Source: Mucilaginibacter yixingensis (GTDB taxonomy: Bacteria; Bacteroidota; Bacteroidia; Sphingobacteriales; Sphingobacteriaceae). From it: 64,000 nt of DNA. A model generated the notes under the pieces. It did no database searches. It was not told the origin of the DNA and worked only from the letters and a program-made list of their open reading frames with translations. This document shows, in pieces, positions 54,570-62,090 of this stretch (position 1 is the first letter of the stretch; each line of letters opens with the position of its first letter). The translations under genes were made by a program, and so were the position numbers. Where the stretch lies: the NCBI RefSeq assembly GCF_041080815.1, contig NZ_CP160205.1:1798001-1862000 (forward strand), given 5' to 3'.

Positions 54570-57290
54570 TTAAAGTGCATAGCGGAAACCAATATTGAAA
54601 CTCACGTTATAAATGTCTTTAGATTGGATCAGATCATTAATCATCACCGTTGTAGGGGTATTCAGAATATTATTAATCTTTGTTGTTAGGGTGAAATGCT
54701 TGCTCACCTGTTTCTCCGCAGAAAGCGCCAGCAGCGATTGTGGTTGCTGATAATAGTCATAACCATAATTACTGTACACCAAAGCCAGCGTGCGGCCCAG
54801 GTAAGTGTAGGCCAGTTGCACGAACGCTCTTTGCTTATCATTTTTATAGAGCAATGATAGATTCACCACATTTCCGGTTTGTCCCTGCAATTGTCTGCTT
54901 TGTAGTTTTGGAACCGATGTGGTTACACCGTTGGCATCTGTTGAGGTGTAGATTTTAGTGGTGCTGATGTTTGAATAGGTATAAGTATAGTTACCTGATA
55001 TGCCCAGGTCTCCAAAATACTTGCTATAAACCACCTCGGCACCGGCAACTTTAGCGGTACCAAAGTTTTGCGGCGAAGTGTTTAATTGACCGTTGTTAGA
55101 GTCATTTAACGCAAACTCTATAGGGTTTACGATATTCTTGTAGAAACCACCAATAAAGAATTGCTCTTCTTTGCGTGGAAACAACTCATAGCGCAAATCA
55201 TAATTATCAGCCACGGTATGTTGTACCAAAGGGTTACCGGTTACGTCTGTGCTTTCGCCAAGTGTTGGGGTTGGTACCAATTCATACAGTGCCGGGCGCG
55301 AAATAGATTTAAAGTAAGAAGCTCTCAGGTTTGACGTCTCGCTTAGCTTGTATTTTAACTGTAAGCTTGGTAAAAGATCGGTATAGGTTTTCTTTGCGTT
55401 GCTTCTGGTATCAAGCACCACAGGGTGGGTGTCATAGCCCTGTTCAGTTCCTTCTATACGCACACCACCAACTACATCTAACTGGTTAAGGGTCAGCTTA
55501 AATTCGCCATAGCCGGCAGTGATGTTTTCATAAGCGGTATAGTTGGCCTTGTCGCTGGCCAGTGAACCAGTTACGTCATAAACCACCCAGTCGGCAGCGT
55601 AAATGTCGGTAAATGGACTTTTTACCCCGTTTGCTGTTGCCGTAGGGCGTAGTGAGTACTCATTTTGAGTGTTATAACGCGTGCTGTGACGGTACAATCC
55701 GCCAACTTTTAATTCTAATGAGTTATCGTCACCAAGACCGGTTTTGTAACCCAGATTGCCCATGGCGCTTAAATCCTTATTGCCATTTTTTTGCCAGATG
55801 CGAGATACATTATCGAAATAATTAGGTGTACTGCTAAAGTCTGGATTAACCAAATGGTTATAGGTAATATCGGCTCTATCTGGCGCTACTTGCGTGGCAT
55901 TAGAATAAACACCTGCCCAATCAAACATAAAATGCTGAGTTAGCAAATGCTTGCCCGATAGTTTCAAATTTTCTACATATTCATTCTGGATAGTAGAACG
56001 GTTATCGTTAAATACGGTACCGGTACCAGGGCCAACACGGCCGCCGTTGCCACCCAAAATAGAGGTATCAATACTTAAACGGCTTTGCGCGGTGCGCGTA
56101 TAAAGAAATACATTATCAAGGCTGATCTTGTTGGCATTATCAAATTTATAATCTAAATGGGCCGACAAGCCGTTGTTTAATTGCTGAGTAGAGTAGGTGC
56201 GGTTAGCTACATCAGAAATAACGGGCTGAAAGCCTTTTCCCGGGCGGGTATCCACCTGCGCGTTGTTAAACTGTGAGTTGTCGCCATAAAACTGGTTTTG
56301 GTAGCTGTCGCCAACAATAAAGCCCAACTTGTTATTAAAGAAACGGCGACCGTATGTGAAACCCAACAATGCAGTTGGGGGGGCATTTTTTTGAGTGAAA
56401 TCTAAATTAGCACGTGAAAAATAGCCAGGTGTAGCCAGGTAAGAAGGACCAAACCTTTGTACCGGACTTTGGCTCTGCACGGCTCCATGATTAAAATCGT
56501 CATATTTACGATTGAAGAACAAGCCGCTGTAGCCGATGGAACCGTTGGCTTTAAAATATTCGTAGTCTGGCGCGTCTTTAAAAACAAGATTAACCGTACC
56601 GCCAATAGCGTCGCCTTCCATCTCCGGCGTTAATGATTTACTTACCTGGATCTTTTCCAGCAGGTCTGACGGAACGATGCTCAGGGAAATGAAACGTGAT
56701 ACCGGATCTGGGCTGGTTACTTTTACACCGTTGATTAATGTGTTATTATAGCGTGGCTCTAAACCCCTTATAATACCATAAGCGTCGTCAGAGCCGCTGT
56801 TGTGCTGAATAGTTACACCAGATACGCGCGCCAGAACGTTGGCCGCATTGATATCTGGCGATCGTTGCATAGCCTGTGCTGATAAAACGTTGGTAATGTT
56901 ATCTGCATTTTTTTCTGCACGGCGTGAAGATGCTTCAGATTCTTGGTTAGTGCCGCCATAAATCCGAACTTGTTTGAGTGATTCTGCCTTTTCTGAAAGT
57001 TTGATGTTCAGCACCTGGTTGCCCGACAGGTGTATTTTTTCTTCATAGTCAGCATAACCTACGTATTTAACTTTTAGTTTGTAGTCGCCAGCAGAAGCGC
57101 TGCTAATGCTGTAGTAGCCAAACTGGTCTGTAATGGCGCCGCCTTTTTTGTCGTCAAAATGCACATAGGCGCCGCTTAGCGGCTCTTTGGTCTTGGCATC
57201 AACAACCTGTCCCTTTAAAACCAATTTCTGGCCAAAGGAATAGGATGTAATAATAAGCAAGAATGTAAGCAGGTAGAATGTTTTCTTCAT
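54570..57290 (-). CDS. TonB-dependent receptor, second cassette
   Basis: A 906-residue outer-membrane receptor with signal peptide ending SYSFGQ (residue 21). The sandwich LVLKGQVVDAKTKEPLSGAYVHF is followed by a plug with VLARVSGVTIQHN, IIRGLEPRYNNTLINGVKVTSPD and MEGDAIGGTVNLVFKDAPD. These match the first-cassette receptor motif by motif, so the two are paralogues, but the barrels differ widely. The barrel ends in FRYAL. Its gene begins the three-gene unit receptor, beta-helix lipoprotein, beta-propeller. The upstream gap carries a motif also found before the first receptor (AAATCTGTA) and an inverted repeat at 57352-57384. The substrate is unknown. Confidence 0.85.
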   Translation of the reverse strand: MKKTFYLLTFLLIITSYSFGQKLVLKGQVVDAKTKEPLSGAYVHFDDKKGGAITDQFGYYSISSASAGDYKLKVKYVGYADYEEKIHLSGNQVLNIKLSEKAESLKQVRIYGGTNQESEASSRRAEKNADNITNVLSAQAMQRSPDINAANVLARVSGVTIQHNSGSDDAYGIIRGLEPRYNNTLINGVKVTSPDPVSRFISLSIVPSDLLEKIQVSKSLTPEMEGDAIGGTVNLVFKDAPDYEYFKANGSIGYSGLFFNRKYDDFNHGAVQSQSPVQRFGPSYLATPGYFSRANLDFTQKNAPPTALLGFTYGRRFFNNKLGFIVGDSYQNQFYGDNSQFNNAQVDTRPGKGFQPVISDVANRTYSTQQLNNGLSAHLDYKFDNANKISLDNVFLYTRTAQSRLSIDTSILGGNGGRVGPGTGTVFNDNRSTIQNEYVENLKLSGKHLLTQHFMFDWAGVYSNATQVAPDRADITYNHLVNPDFSSTPNYFDNVSRIWQKNGNKDLSAMGNLGYKTGLGDDNSLELKVGGLYRHSTRYNTQNEYSLRPTATANGVKSPFTDIYAADWVVYDVTGSLASDKANYTAYENITAGYGEFKLTLNQLDVVGGVRIEGTEQGYDTHPVVLDTRSNAKKTYTDLLPSLQLKYKLSETSNLRASYFKSISRPALYELVPTPTLGESTDVTGNPLVQHTVADNYDLRYELFPRKEEQFFIGGFYKNIVNPIEFALNDSNNGQLNTSPQNFGTAKVAGAEVVYSKYFGDLGISGNYTYTYSNISTTKIYTSTDANGVTTSVPKLQSRQLQGQTGNVVNLSLLYKNDKQRAFVQLAYTYLGRTLALVYSNYGYDYYQQPQSLLALSAEKQVSKHFTLTTKINNILNTPTTVMINDLIQSKDIYNVSFNIGFRYAL

Positions 57291-57351
57291 GGGGGATTTT
57301 TGGGATAAAACACCGCATGAAATCTGTAGAAATTCTGAAATTTTAAGCTAT

Positions 57352-57384
57352 AGTTTTGATGTTAATTAATTGATAATCAAAACT
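57352..57384. repeat. Inverted repeat upstream of the second receptor gene
   Basis: AGTTTTGAT and ATCAAAACT are perfect 9-base arms around a 15-base AT-rich spacer that contains TTAATTAA. It lies 62 bases upstream of the receptor ATG and could be a regulator site. It is also within chance range for AT-rich DNA. Confidence 0.35.
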
Positions 57385-57520
57385 TAATAAGAGACGAGGC
57401 CTGTTGCTTGTTGGGAACTTTTGACTGTGTTTAATTTAACAGGAGATTAACGGTAAGTGATGGCCGGGCTGCACCGGTTTAGGCATGTTGCTGCCCTATA
57501 TTTAGTGTCTGCTTTTAAGA

Positions 57521-58006
57521 TTAAAAAGTTAAGGTCATATCATGCCATACTTCGCCGCCATGTACGGATTGAGATACGCCCATGTCAGTAAATCCGAAGC
57601 GCTGGTAATATGTAATGAGATGGGATTTGCAGGTAAGGATGACACCTTTACGTTTTTCTTCTTTTGCCTTAATAATCAGATGCCTCATTAGTTGGCTGGC
57701 ATAGCCCTGATTACGGTACCCAGGGGCAACCGCAATACCAAATATGCTTTGCCATTCACCTAGTTCATCATGTAGGGCGGCGTTGCTAAATAATTCGTCG
57801 CTGATGGTTGGTTGATTGGTTACCATGCCGTTTACATAGCCAACCAACTGGCCATCTATTTCCAATAACCAAAAGTGTTGTGGGTAGATCTGTAATCGCT
57901 TAGTGAAAGATAATACGGAAGCCGCCTCGTTCGGTGGAAAGCAAACGTTTTCAATGGCAGAGATGGCACTCAGATCGTTCAGTGCAGCATTTCTAAGATT
58001 TTCCAT
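57521..58006 (-). CDS. GNAT family N-acetyltransferase
   Basis: A 161-residue cytoplasmic protein. The acetyl-CoA-binding motif A is clear: IFGIAVAPGYRNQGYASQLMRHLIIKA (about 89-115), with the R/Q-x-x-G-x-A pattern in RNQGYA. The closing strand TYYQRFGFTDMGVS is typical. It transfers an acetyl group to an amine; the substrate cannot be told. It begins four bases after the thioredoxin-family gene and is probably co-transcribed with it. Confidence 0.88.
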   Translation of the reverse strand: MENLRNAALNDLSAISAIENVCFPPNEAASVLSFTKRLQIYPQHFWLLEIDGQLVGYVNGMVTNQPTISDELFSNAALHDELGEWQSIFGIAVAPGYRNQGYASQLMRHLIIKAKEEKRKGVILTCKSHLITYYQRFGFTDMGVSQSVHGGEVWHDMTLTF

Positions 58007-58010
58007 CTCA

Positions 58011-58574
58011 TTAAAATTGATTTAAGGTGAACAATGCCATCATTTCCTCATTGAAGGAGGCGCCTTTGTCCTGATTGTACCATTGCTGCAAAGCGCTGGT
58101 AATTACGTCATGATCAACTCCTTCAGCTTTAAGTTGATTGAACAGTGCCTGTGCTGGCTGGGGCCTTGGTCCCCAATTGAACAGATCATCCCCACGCTCA
58201 TTGCGGACGATGAGTTTGGGAATGCTTTTAGAAGTACCTGTCAGATAATTGTTGATCAAAAAAGGCTCGCTATCACGTAATTGAATATCATATGTAATCT
58301 TTTCATTTATTTCTGCTAAGCCAATCATCAAGGGTAATGTATGTGCCGCATCTCCGCACCAGGGCTCGGTAATAATGATCCAATGCTGCACATTATTTAT
58401 CTTGCTGATAATGGTGGCTAAAGCCTCATTCGGCTTCAGTTGTTTGTCCCAGCGTGACATCCGCGCCTGGTTCATTTTGGTATAATGCCGGTATTGGGGA
58501 TCGTCATACGGATACTGTGGGTTTTCGTTGTGCTGGATATCTACAAAAAGCTGTTGGTATTCCTGGTAGTTCAT
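58011..58574 (-). CDS. Thioredoxin-fold family protein
   Basis: The ATG at 58574 gives 187 residues; ATG 58601 or a TTG at 58607 would extend it by 9 or 11 residues. The core HWIIITEPWCGDAAHTLPLMIGLAE holds a single Cys at the usual redox site (WCGDA instead of WCxxC). The pattern resembles the Thioredoxin_9-type family. The missing second Cys argues against disulfide exchange by the usual route. It ends four bases before the GNAT gene. The function is not known. Confidence 0.8.
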   Translation of the reverse strand: MNYQEYQQLFVDIQHNENPQYPYDDPQYRHYTKMNQARMSRWDKQLKPNEALATIISKINNVQHWIIITEPWCGDAAHTLPLMIGLAEINEKITYDIQLRDSEPFLINNYLTGTSKSIPKLIVRNERGDDLFNWGPRPQPAQALFNQLKAEGVDHDVITSALQQWYNQDKGASFNEEMMALFTLNQF

Positions 58575-58657
58575 GTTATAGTTTAGTGAGGTTGATAACA
58601 TATGCAATATTTTACATCACCCTTAAGTACACGTTCAAATACGGGCTGACACATCTC

Positions 58658-59254
58658 TTATTCTTTAATAAGCTGATTAAGTTGATTGATAAATTCAGGC
58701 GAATTGTAGCCGGCGAAACCTTCATGGTTAAACCTGAGTTTACCAGTCTTATCAATAATAGCAGTAGTTGGTAGGGAACCATTATAAACGGTTGCAGGGA
58801 TTTTGCCATCTCTTCTAGCCAGCGGCAGATCATATTTTTCCTGCCTCAGAAACTGCTCTCCCGCGTTTATATCATTGTCTTCATCAATGAACAAGAACAC
58901 CACCCGACCGTCGTTTTTAAAACGATTGTAAAGTTGAGCAATGCCCGGAAATTCTGCCCTGCAAGGTGGGCACCAGGAGGCCCAAAAGTTCAGGAAAATA
59001 ACTTTGCCGTGCAGTGAAGCAATATTAACCGTATTGCCATTTTTTAGGCTAATGCTGAAATTTTGGACAACATTGGTGTCTGCAGTAGTTGCACTTAGAT
59101 GTGCGTTAAACAGACCGGTGCGTAGCAGTTGGCGCAACACCCAGGCCTTACAGTCAGGACTGAATAATAACAACGCTGCGAGTGCCACCATCATAATTGT
59201 CCCGATGTTTTGACGGACAATCTGGCTGAACTTTTTATTGGCGTTATTAGTCAT
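58658..59254 (-). CDS. TlpA-like thiol-disulfide reductase, membrane anchored
   Basis: A 198-residue protein with an N-terminal membrane anchor (TIMMVALAALLLFSPDC, about 19-35). The thioredoxin domain follows with the redox motif WASWCPPC near residue 92-99, the cis-Pro segment GSLPTTAIIDK and GKLRFNHEGF. It is the usual length and layout of TlpA/ResA-type reductases, which reduce cytochrome c or other envelope disulfides. It stands 83 bases upstream of the thioredoxin-fold gene. A decayed regulator fragment lies further upstream. Confidence 0.9.
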   Translation of the reverse strand: MTNNANKKFSQIVRQNIGTIMMVALAALLLFSPDCKAWVLRQLLRTGLFNAHLSATTADTNVVQNFSISLKNGNTVNIASLHGKVIFLNFWASWCPPCRAEFPGIAQLYNRFKNDGRVVFLFIDEDNDINAGEQFLRQEKYDLPLARRDGKIPATVYNGSLPTTAIIDKTGKLRFNHEGFAGYNSPEFINQLNQLIKE

Positions 59255-59309
59255 GGTTGCTGGTTAACAGACAAAAATAGAACATATTGCAGGTATTGCT
59301 ATTGCAAGG

Positions 59310-59570
59310 TTAAAAATTGGGGCGGTCCTGCGTTAACAGGTCTACATCAAAATCAACATTATTCAGCTGAGCGTAAATAGCATTGTTAAGCGTTTCTAGA
59401 AATTGTTCGTCAGCCTGCTTATCGCCATGGTTTTGATGTGGGTCAATGGCGAGAGGGTAGAGCGCTGCCGCAGGTTTTATCGGTTACGTAAGATGCTGGC
59501 TATCTGTGCAATCAGGAGCCCCGGCGAAAAGGGTTTTTGAATCTAAGTGTCGGCCCCTTGCTCAAGTTTG
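59310..59570 (-). pseudogene. Decayed response-regulator (receiver-AraC type) fragment
   Basis: Read on the minus strand from about 59570, the frame encodes KLEQGADT, a stop codon, then IQKPFSPGLLIAQIASILRNR and another stop. That matches the end of a receiver domain (GADxYIxKPF then a helix). Further on, another frame reads DEQFLETLNNAIYAQLNNVDFDVDLLTQ and ends at a stop at 59310, matching the linker and first helix that precede the AraC domain in hybrid two-component proteins. At least one in-frame stop and one frame change are present, and the rest of the gene is missing. It is a fossil, not a working gene. Confidence 0.6.
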
Positions 59571-59581
59571 TAAAATAAAAA

Positions 59582-59612
59582 AAAACGCACTTTCTGTTAA
59601 AAAGTGCGTTTT
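59582..59612 (-). terminator. Intrinsic terminator of the ClC gene
   Basis: AAAACGCACTTT and AAAGTGCGTTTT form a 12-bp perfect stem with a 7-base loop, followed on the minus strand by a long T-run. It begins 22 bases past the channel stop codon. Confidence 0.9.
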
Positions 59613-59633
59613 GAACTGAATATCGCGTTTTAC

Positions 59634-60929
59634 TTACCTGTGTCGTAAATGAAGGAAAGACAGCTTTGCTTTGCCTGGTTTATATGTGTAGACAGTATAA
59701 CCAAATATGGTTTTAGCGGTTTGCTTGGCTATAAAAGTGCTCACTAAAATAGGGACAAATAATACAAAGCCTCCGTTTACAACGCTACAGGCAAGAAATA
59801 AGGCTGTCCATGGGGCGTGTATCGCCGCACTTAACATTCCGGCAGCTCCCATCAACGCAAAATTCATTACATCAAGGTTGGTATGAAAGTATCGATTGCA
59901 TAATCCTGCAACCAGCATTCCTAAAAAAGCGCCGGCAACAATACTTGGTGCAAACACCCCGCCGTCTCCTCCTGCACCCAATGTTAACGAGGCTACCAGT
60001 GGCTTCAGAATAACCAGCAGTAGCAAAGTAGTAGCCAGGCCGGTAGAAAAATGCATCCCGCCACTTGCTTGCGTTAATAATTCAGGAACTGCGTGGTAGC
60101 TATCTCCAAATAATTGTGGGAAGAAAAATATAGCTGTACCAACTACAATGGCACCGATATTGACGCGAAGAAAATTATTTTCAATCAGGCTAAACTTTTC
60201 CTTAATGATAATAACACTTTTGGTAAAATATACCGCAGCTATGCCTGTAGTAAAGCTTAATATCACTATAAAAGGTATGGCCTTTACATTCCAATGGGTA
60301 ATATGGAAGTTAAACAGTTTGCCGCCATCCAGAAAATAGCTTACAATCCAGGATATTAAAACGGCAACTGAGGTGCTTAATAAAACAGTTCTTTTCACCT
60401 TACGGGAAATGACTTCTATGGCAAACAGCAGCCCAACAATCGGACTTCCAAATAAGCCAGCCACCCCTGCAGCCACTCCTGCGCAAACCAATTCTTCTTT
60501 ATAAGCATTGGCAATACTTTCTTTTTGATGTGCCGATGCGCCAATTGCGGCAGCGGCAACAACCGTAGAAACCTCGACACCTGTAGAACCTCCAAAAATG
60601 ACAGTTAAAAAGCCATTAATATAATGAGACGGTATCTTGTAGGCAGGCAGTTCATCCCGTTTATTTTCAAGCGTATGGAAGATTTCTTTAATACCCTTAT
60701 TTTGCTTTCCCTTAAAGAGGTATTTTCTTGTAAAGTATATAATGGTTATGCCTACCGATGGAAGAATTACAAAGTATAATGGATGAGACTCAATCTTGGC
60801 AAATACAGATTCTTCGAAAATTTCAGTGATCTTTTTTAATGAAATAGCCAGCGTTGTTGCCAGTAAGCCGATAATAACAGAACTAAGGATTAATTTAAAA
60901 TAGTTTATCCTGATAATTAATTTACGCAT
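59634..60929 (-). CDS. ClC family chloride channel/transporter
   Basis: A 431-residue integral membrane protein with about 10 or more membrane helices. The ClC signatures are visible: FGGSTGVEVSTVVAAAAIGA near 115, GVAAGVAGLFGSPIVGLLFAIEVI near 152, and GAGGDGGVFAPSIVAGAFLGM near 315 (the GxFxP chloride-binding loop). It lacks C-terminal CBS domains. Whether it is a channel or a chloride/proton antiporter is not resolved. It stands alone with its own terminator at 59582-59612. Confidence 0.92.
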   Translation of the reverse strand: MRKLIIRINYFKLILSSVIIGLLATTLAISLKKITEIFEESVFAKIESHPLYFVILPSVGITIIYFTRKYLFKGKQNKGIKEIFHTLENKRDELPAYKIPSHYINGFLTVIFGGSTGVEVSTVVAAAAIGASAHQKESIANAYKEELVCAGVAAGVAGLFGSPIVGLLFAIEVISRKVKRTVLLSTSVAVLISWIVSYFLDGGKLFNFHITHWNVKAIPFIVILSFTTGIAAVYFTKSVIIIKEKFSLIENNFLRVNIGAIVVGTAIFFFPQLFGDSYHAVPELLTQASGGMHFSTGLATTLLLLVILKPLVASLTLGAGGDGGVFAPSIVAGAFLGMLVAGLCNRYFHTNLDVMNFALMGAAGMLSAAIHAPWTALFLACSVVNGGFVLFVPILVSTFIAKQTAKTIFGYTVYTYKPGKAKLSFLHLRHR

Positions 60930-61193
60930 TCTATAATGTTTCTTTCAGCATAGCAGGATTAAGCCCTACACGTTGATTGCGCAAAAGTACGGCGCTATAA
61001 TTTTGTTTGCAACCTTTACCTTAATTTAATAATAGAGAATAAGTTAGCAAGGATGACTGCCCTGATGGCGAAGATGCTACCGTCGGTTAGTAAAATGTAG
61101 GTACAGAGCCTGGAAATAATAGTACTGACGACATTGATGAAGCAGAGGATGATACCAAGTATTCCATGCCAATAATGACATGCAATAAAAGCA
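60930..61193. other. Gene-free stretch upstream of the orphan terminator
   Basis: No gene was recognised. A plus-strand frame ends in an acidic stretch (NNSTDDIDEAEDDTKY) just before the hairpin at 61194-61227, but stops interrupt it upstream. A gene may have been lost here. The promoter of the ClC gene should also lie in this stretch. Confidence 0.4.
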
Positions 61194-61227
61194 AAAAAGC
61201 CTCTTAGATGTATCTAAAAGGCTTTTT
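61194..61227. terminator. Orphan terminator hairpin
   Basis: AAAAAGCCTCTTAGAT pairs with ATCTAAAAGGCTTTTT (one mismatch) around GT. T-runs exist for both strands, but no intact gene ends here. Confidence 0.75.
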
Positions 61228-61316
61228 CTTGTGGCTGATAAGGTACGGATATCGAACTCTTTTATTGAAGATCGTAAGAAAATTGTAGATTTAAAGAAGC
61301 AAACTCTATACTCAAG

Positions 61317-61826
61317 ATGTCAATAGACCTTATCAGCAGAGCACTTTATTTAAAATCAAAAGGAGATAATTTATTAAGTGAAAAAATTGATAAATGGTTA
61401 GAGGACAGTTTAAACATTCCGGCCTCAGAATTTATTGCTGAAAGTGAAAAATACTATTGGAAAGAAATTTCATCGATACAGTTCAAAGATATTATTGATG
61501 AAGACGGAACTGATTGGTTTTTAATTTATTCCGAAAATTTGAAATTTGTCTCAATTACTAAAAAGCACAATCTTTCCAAAAATTTAATTGGAAAAAAAAC
61601 GGGAACTTATTTATCAACTCTTTGGATATTAAAATCAAACATTCATTCTATAAATGTCGAGGAAGGGCCGATGTTAATTTACACACCTTATTATTTTGAC
61701 TGGTCGACAGATAATTTAGCATATGATTTTAAATTGCTGGTAATCAGATTGATGGATTCGAAAGTAAAGCTAACTCAAATACCAAGTTATGTTGCGCCCG
61801 GATGGCATGATAAAGTAATCAGATAA
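61317..61826 (+). CDS. Hypothetical protein, AT-rich
   Basis: A 169-residue soluble protein without signal peptide, of unrecognised family. It is mostly alpha/beta with a Trp/Tyr-rich core (EKYYWKEISSIQFKDIIDEDGTDWFLIY, LSTLWILKSNIHSINVEEGPMLIYTPYYFDWS). The base composition is markedly AT-rich compared with the metabolic loci. It lies between an orphan terminator and its own terminator (61826-61862), beside tRNA-Lys and an integrase, so it may belong to laterally acquired DNA. Confidence 0.65.
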   Translation: MSIDLISRALYLKSKGDNLLSEKIDKWLEDSLNIPASEFIAESEKYYWKEISSIQFKDIIDEDGTDWFLIYSENLKFVSITKKHNLSKNLIGKKTGTYLSTLWILKSNIHSINVEEGPMLIYTPYYFDWSTDNLAYDFKLLVIRLMDSKVKLTQIPSYVAPGWHDKVIR

Positions 61827-61862
61827 AAAAGCACAGTAATAATCAGTACTACTGTGCTTTTT
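61826..61862 (+). terminator. Intrinsic terminator after the AT-rich hypothetical gene
   Basis: AAAAAGCACAGTA and TACTGTGCTTTTT form a 13-bp perfect stem with an 11-base loop and a T-run. It starts at the last base of the stop codon and also lies just past the tRNA on the minus strand. Confidence 0.85.
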
Positions 61863-61867
61863 CAGTG

Positions 61868-61940
61868 TGACCCCGGAGAGGCTCGAACTCTCGACCCAAT
61901 GATTAAGAGTCATTTGCTCTACCAACTGAGCTACGGAGTC
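61868..61940 (-). tRNA. tRNA-Lys (anticodon CTT)
   Basis: A 73-base cloverleaf on the minus strand. The acceptor stem is GACTCCG/CGGGGTC (one G-T pair) with discriminator A. The D-arm is GCTC..GAGC with AGTTGGTA, the anticodon loop is CTCTTAA in an AATGA/TCATT stem, and the T-loop is TTCGAGC. The anticodon CTT reads AAG lysine codons. CCA is not encoded. An integrase gene starts 142 bases from its 5' end. Confidence 0.95.
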
Positions 61941-62055
61941 TGGTTAAAAATTCCCCGATTAAGAAGGGGAGGGCAATATAAGGAATTTGAGCTATATAGG
62001 CGCTTTTTTCAAAAAAATACCCAATCTCCAAAGTATTAAAAATTAGCTTCTTTAG

Positions 62056-62090
62056 TGCGTCAGGCAAAAAGTGCGTCATTTAATGCGTCA
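62056..62090 (+). repeat. Three TGCGTCA direct repeats before the integrase
   Basis: TGCGTCA occurs at 62056-62062, 62072-62078 and 62084-62090, the last one overlapping the proposed integrase start codon. Such heptamers near a recombinase gene may be arm-type binding sites. The function is inferred. Confidence 0.4.

Noticed and set aside
61053..61100. Short plus-strand frame starting at ATG 61053
   Set aside because: It stops after 15 codons and shows no coding character.
62056..62090. The three TGCGTCA repeats as a CRISPR array
   Set aside because: The repeats are only seven bases with 5-9-base gaps, and no cas gene is nearby.
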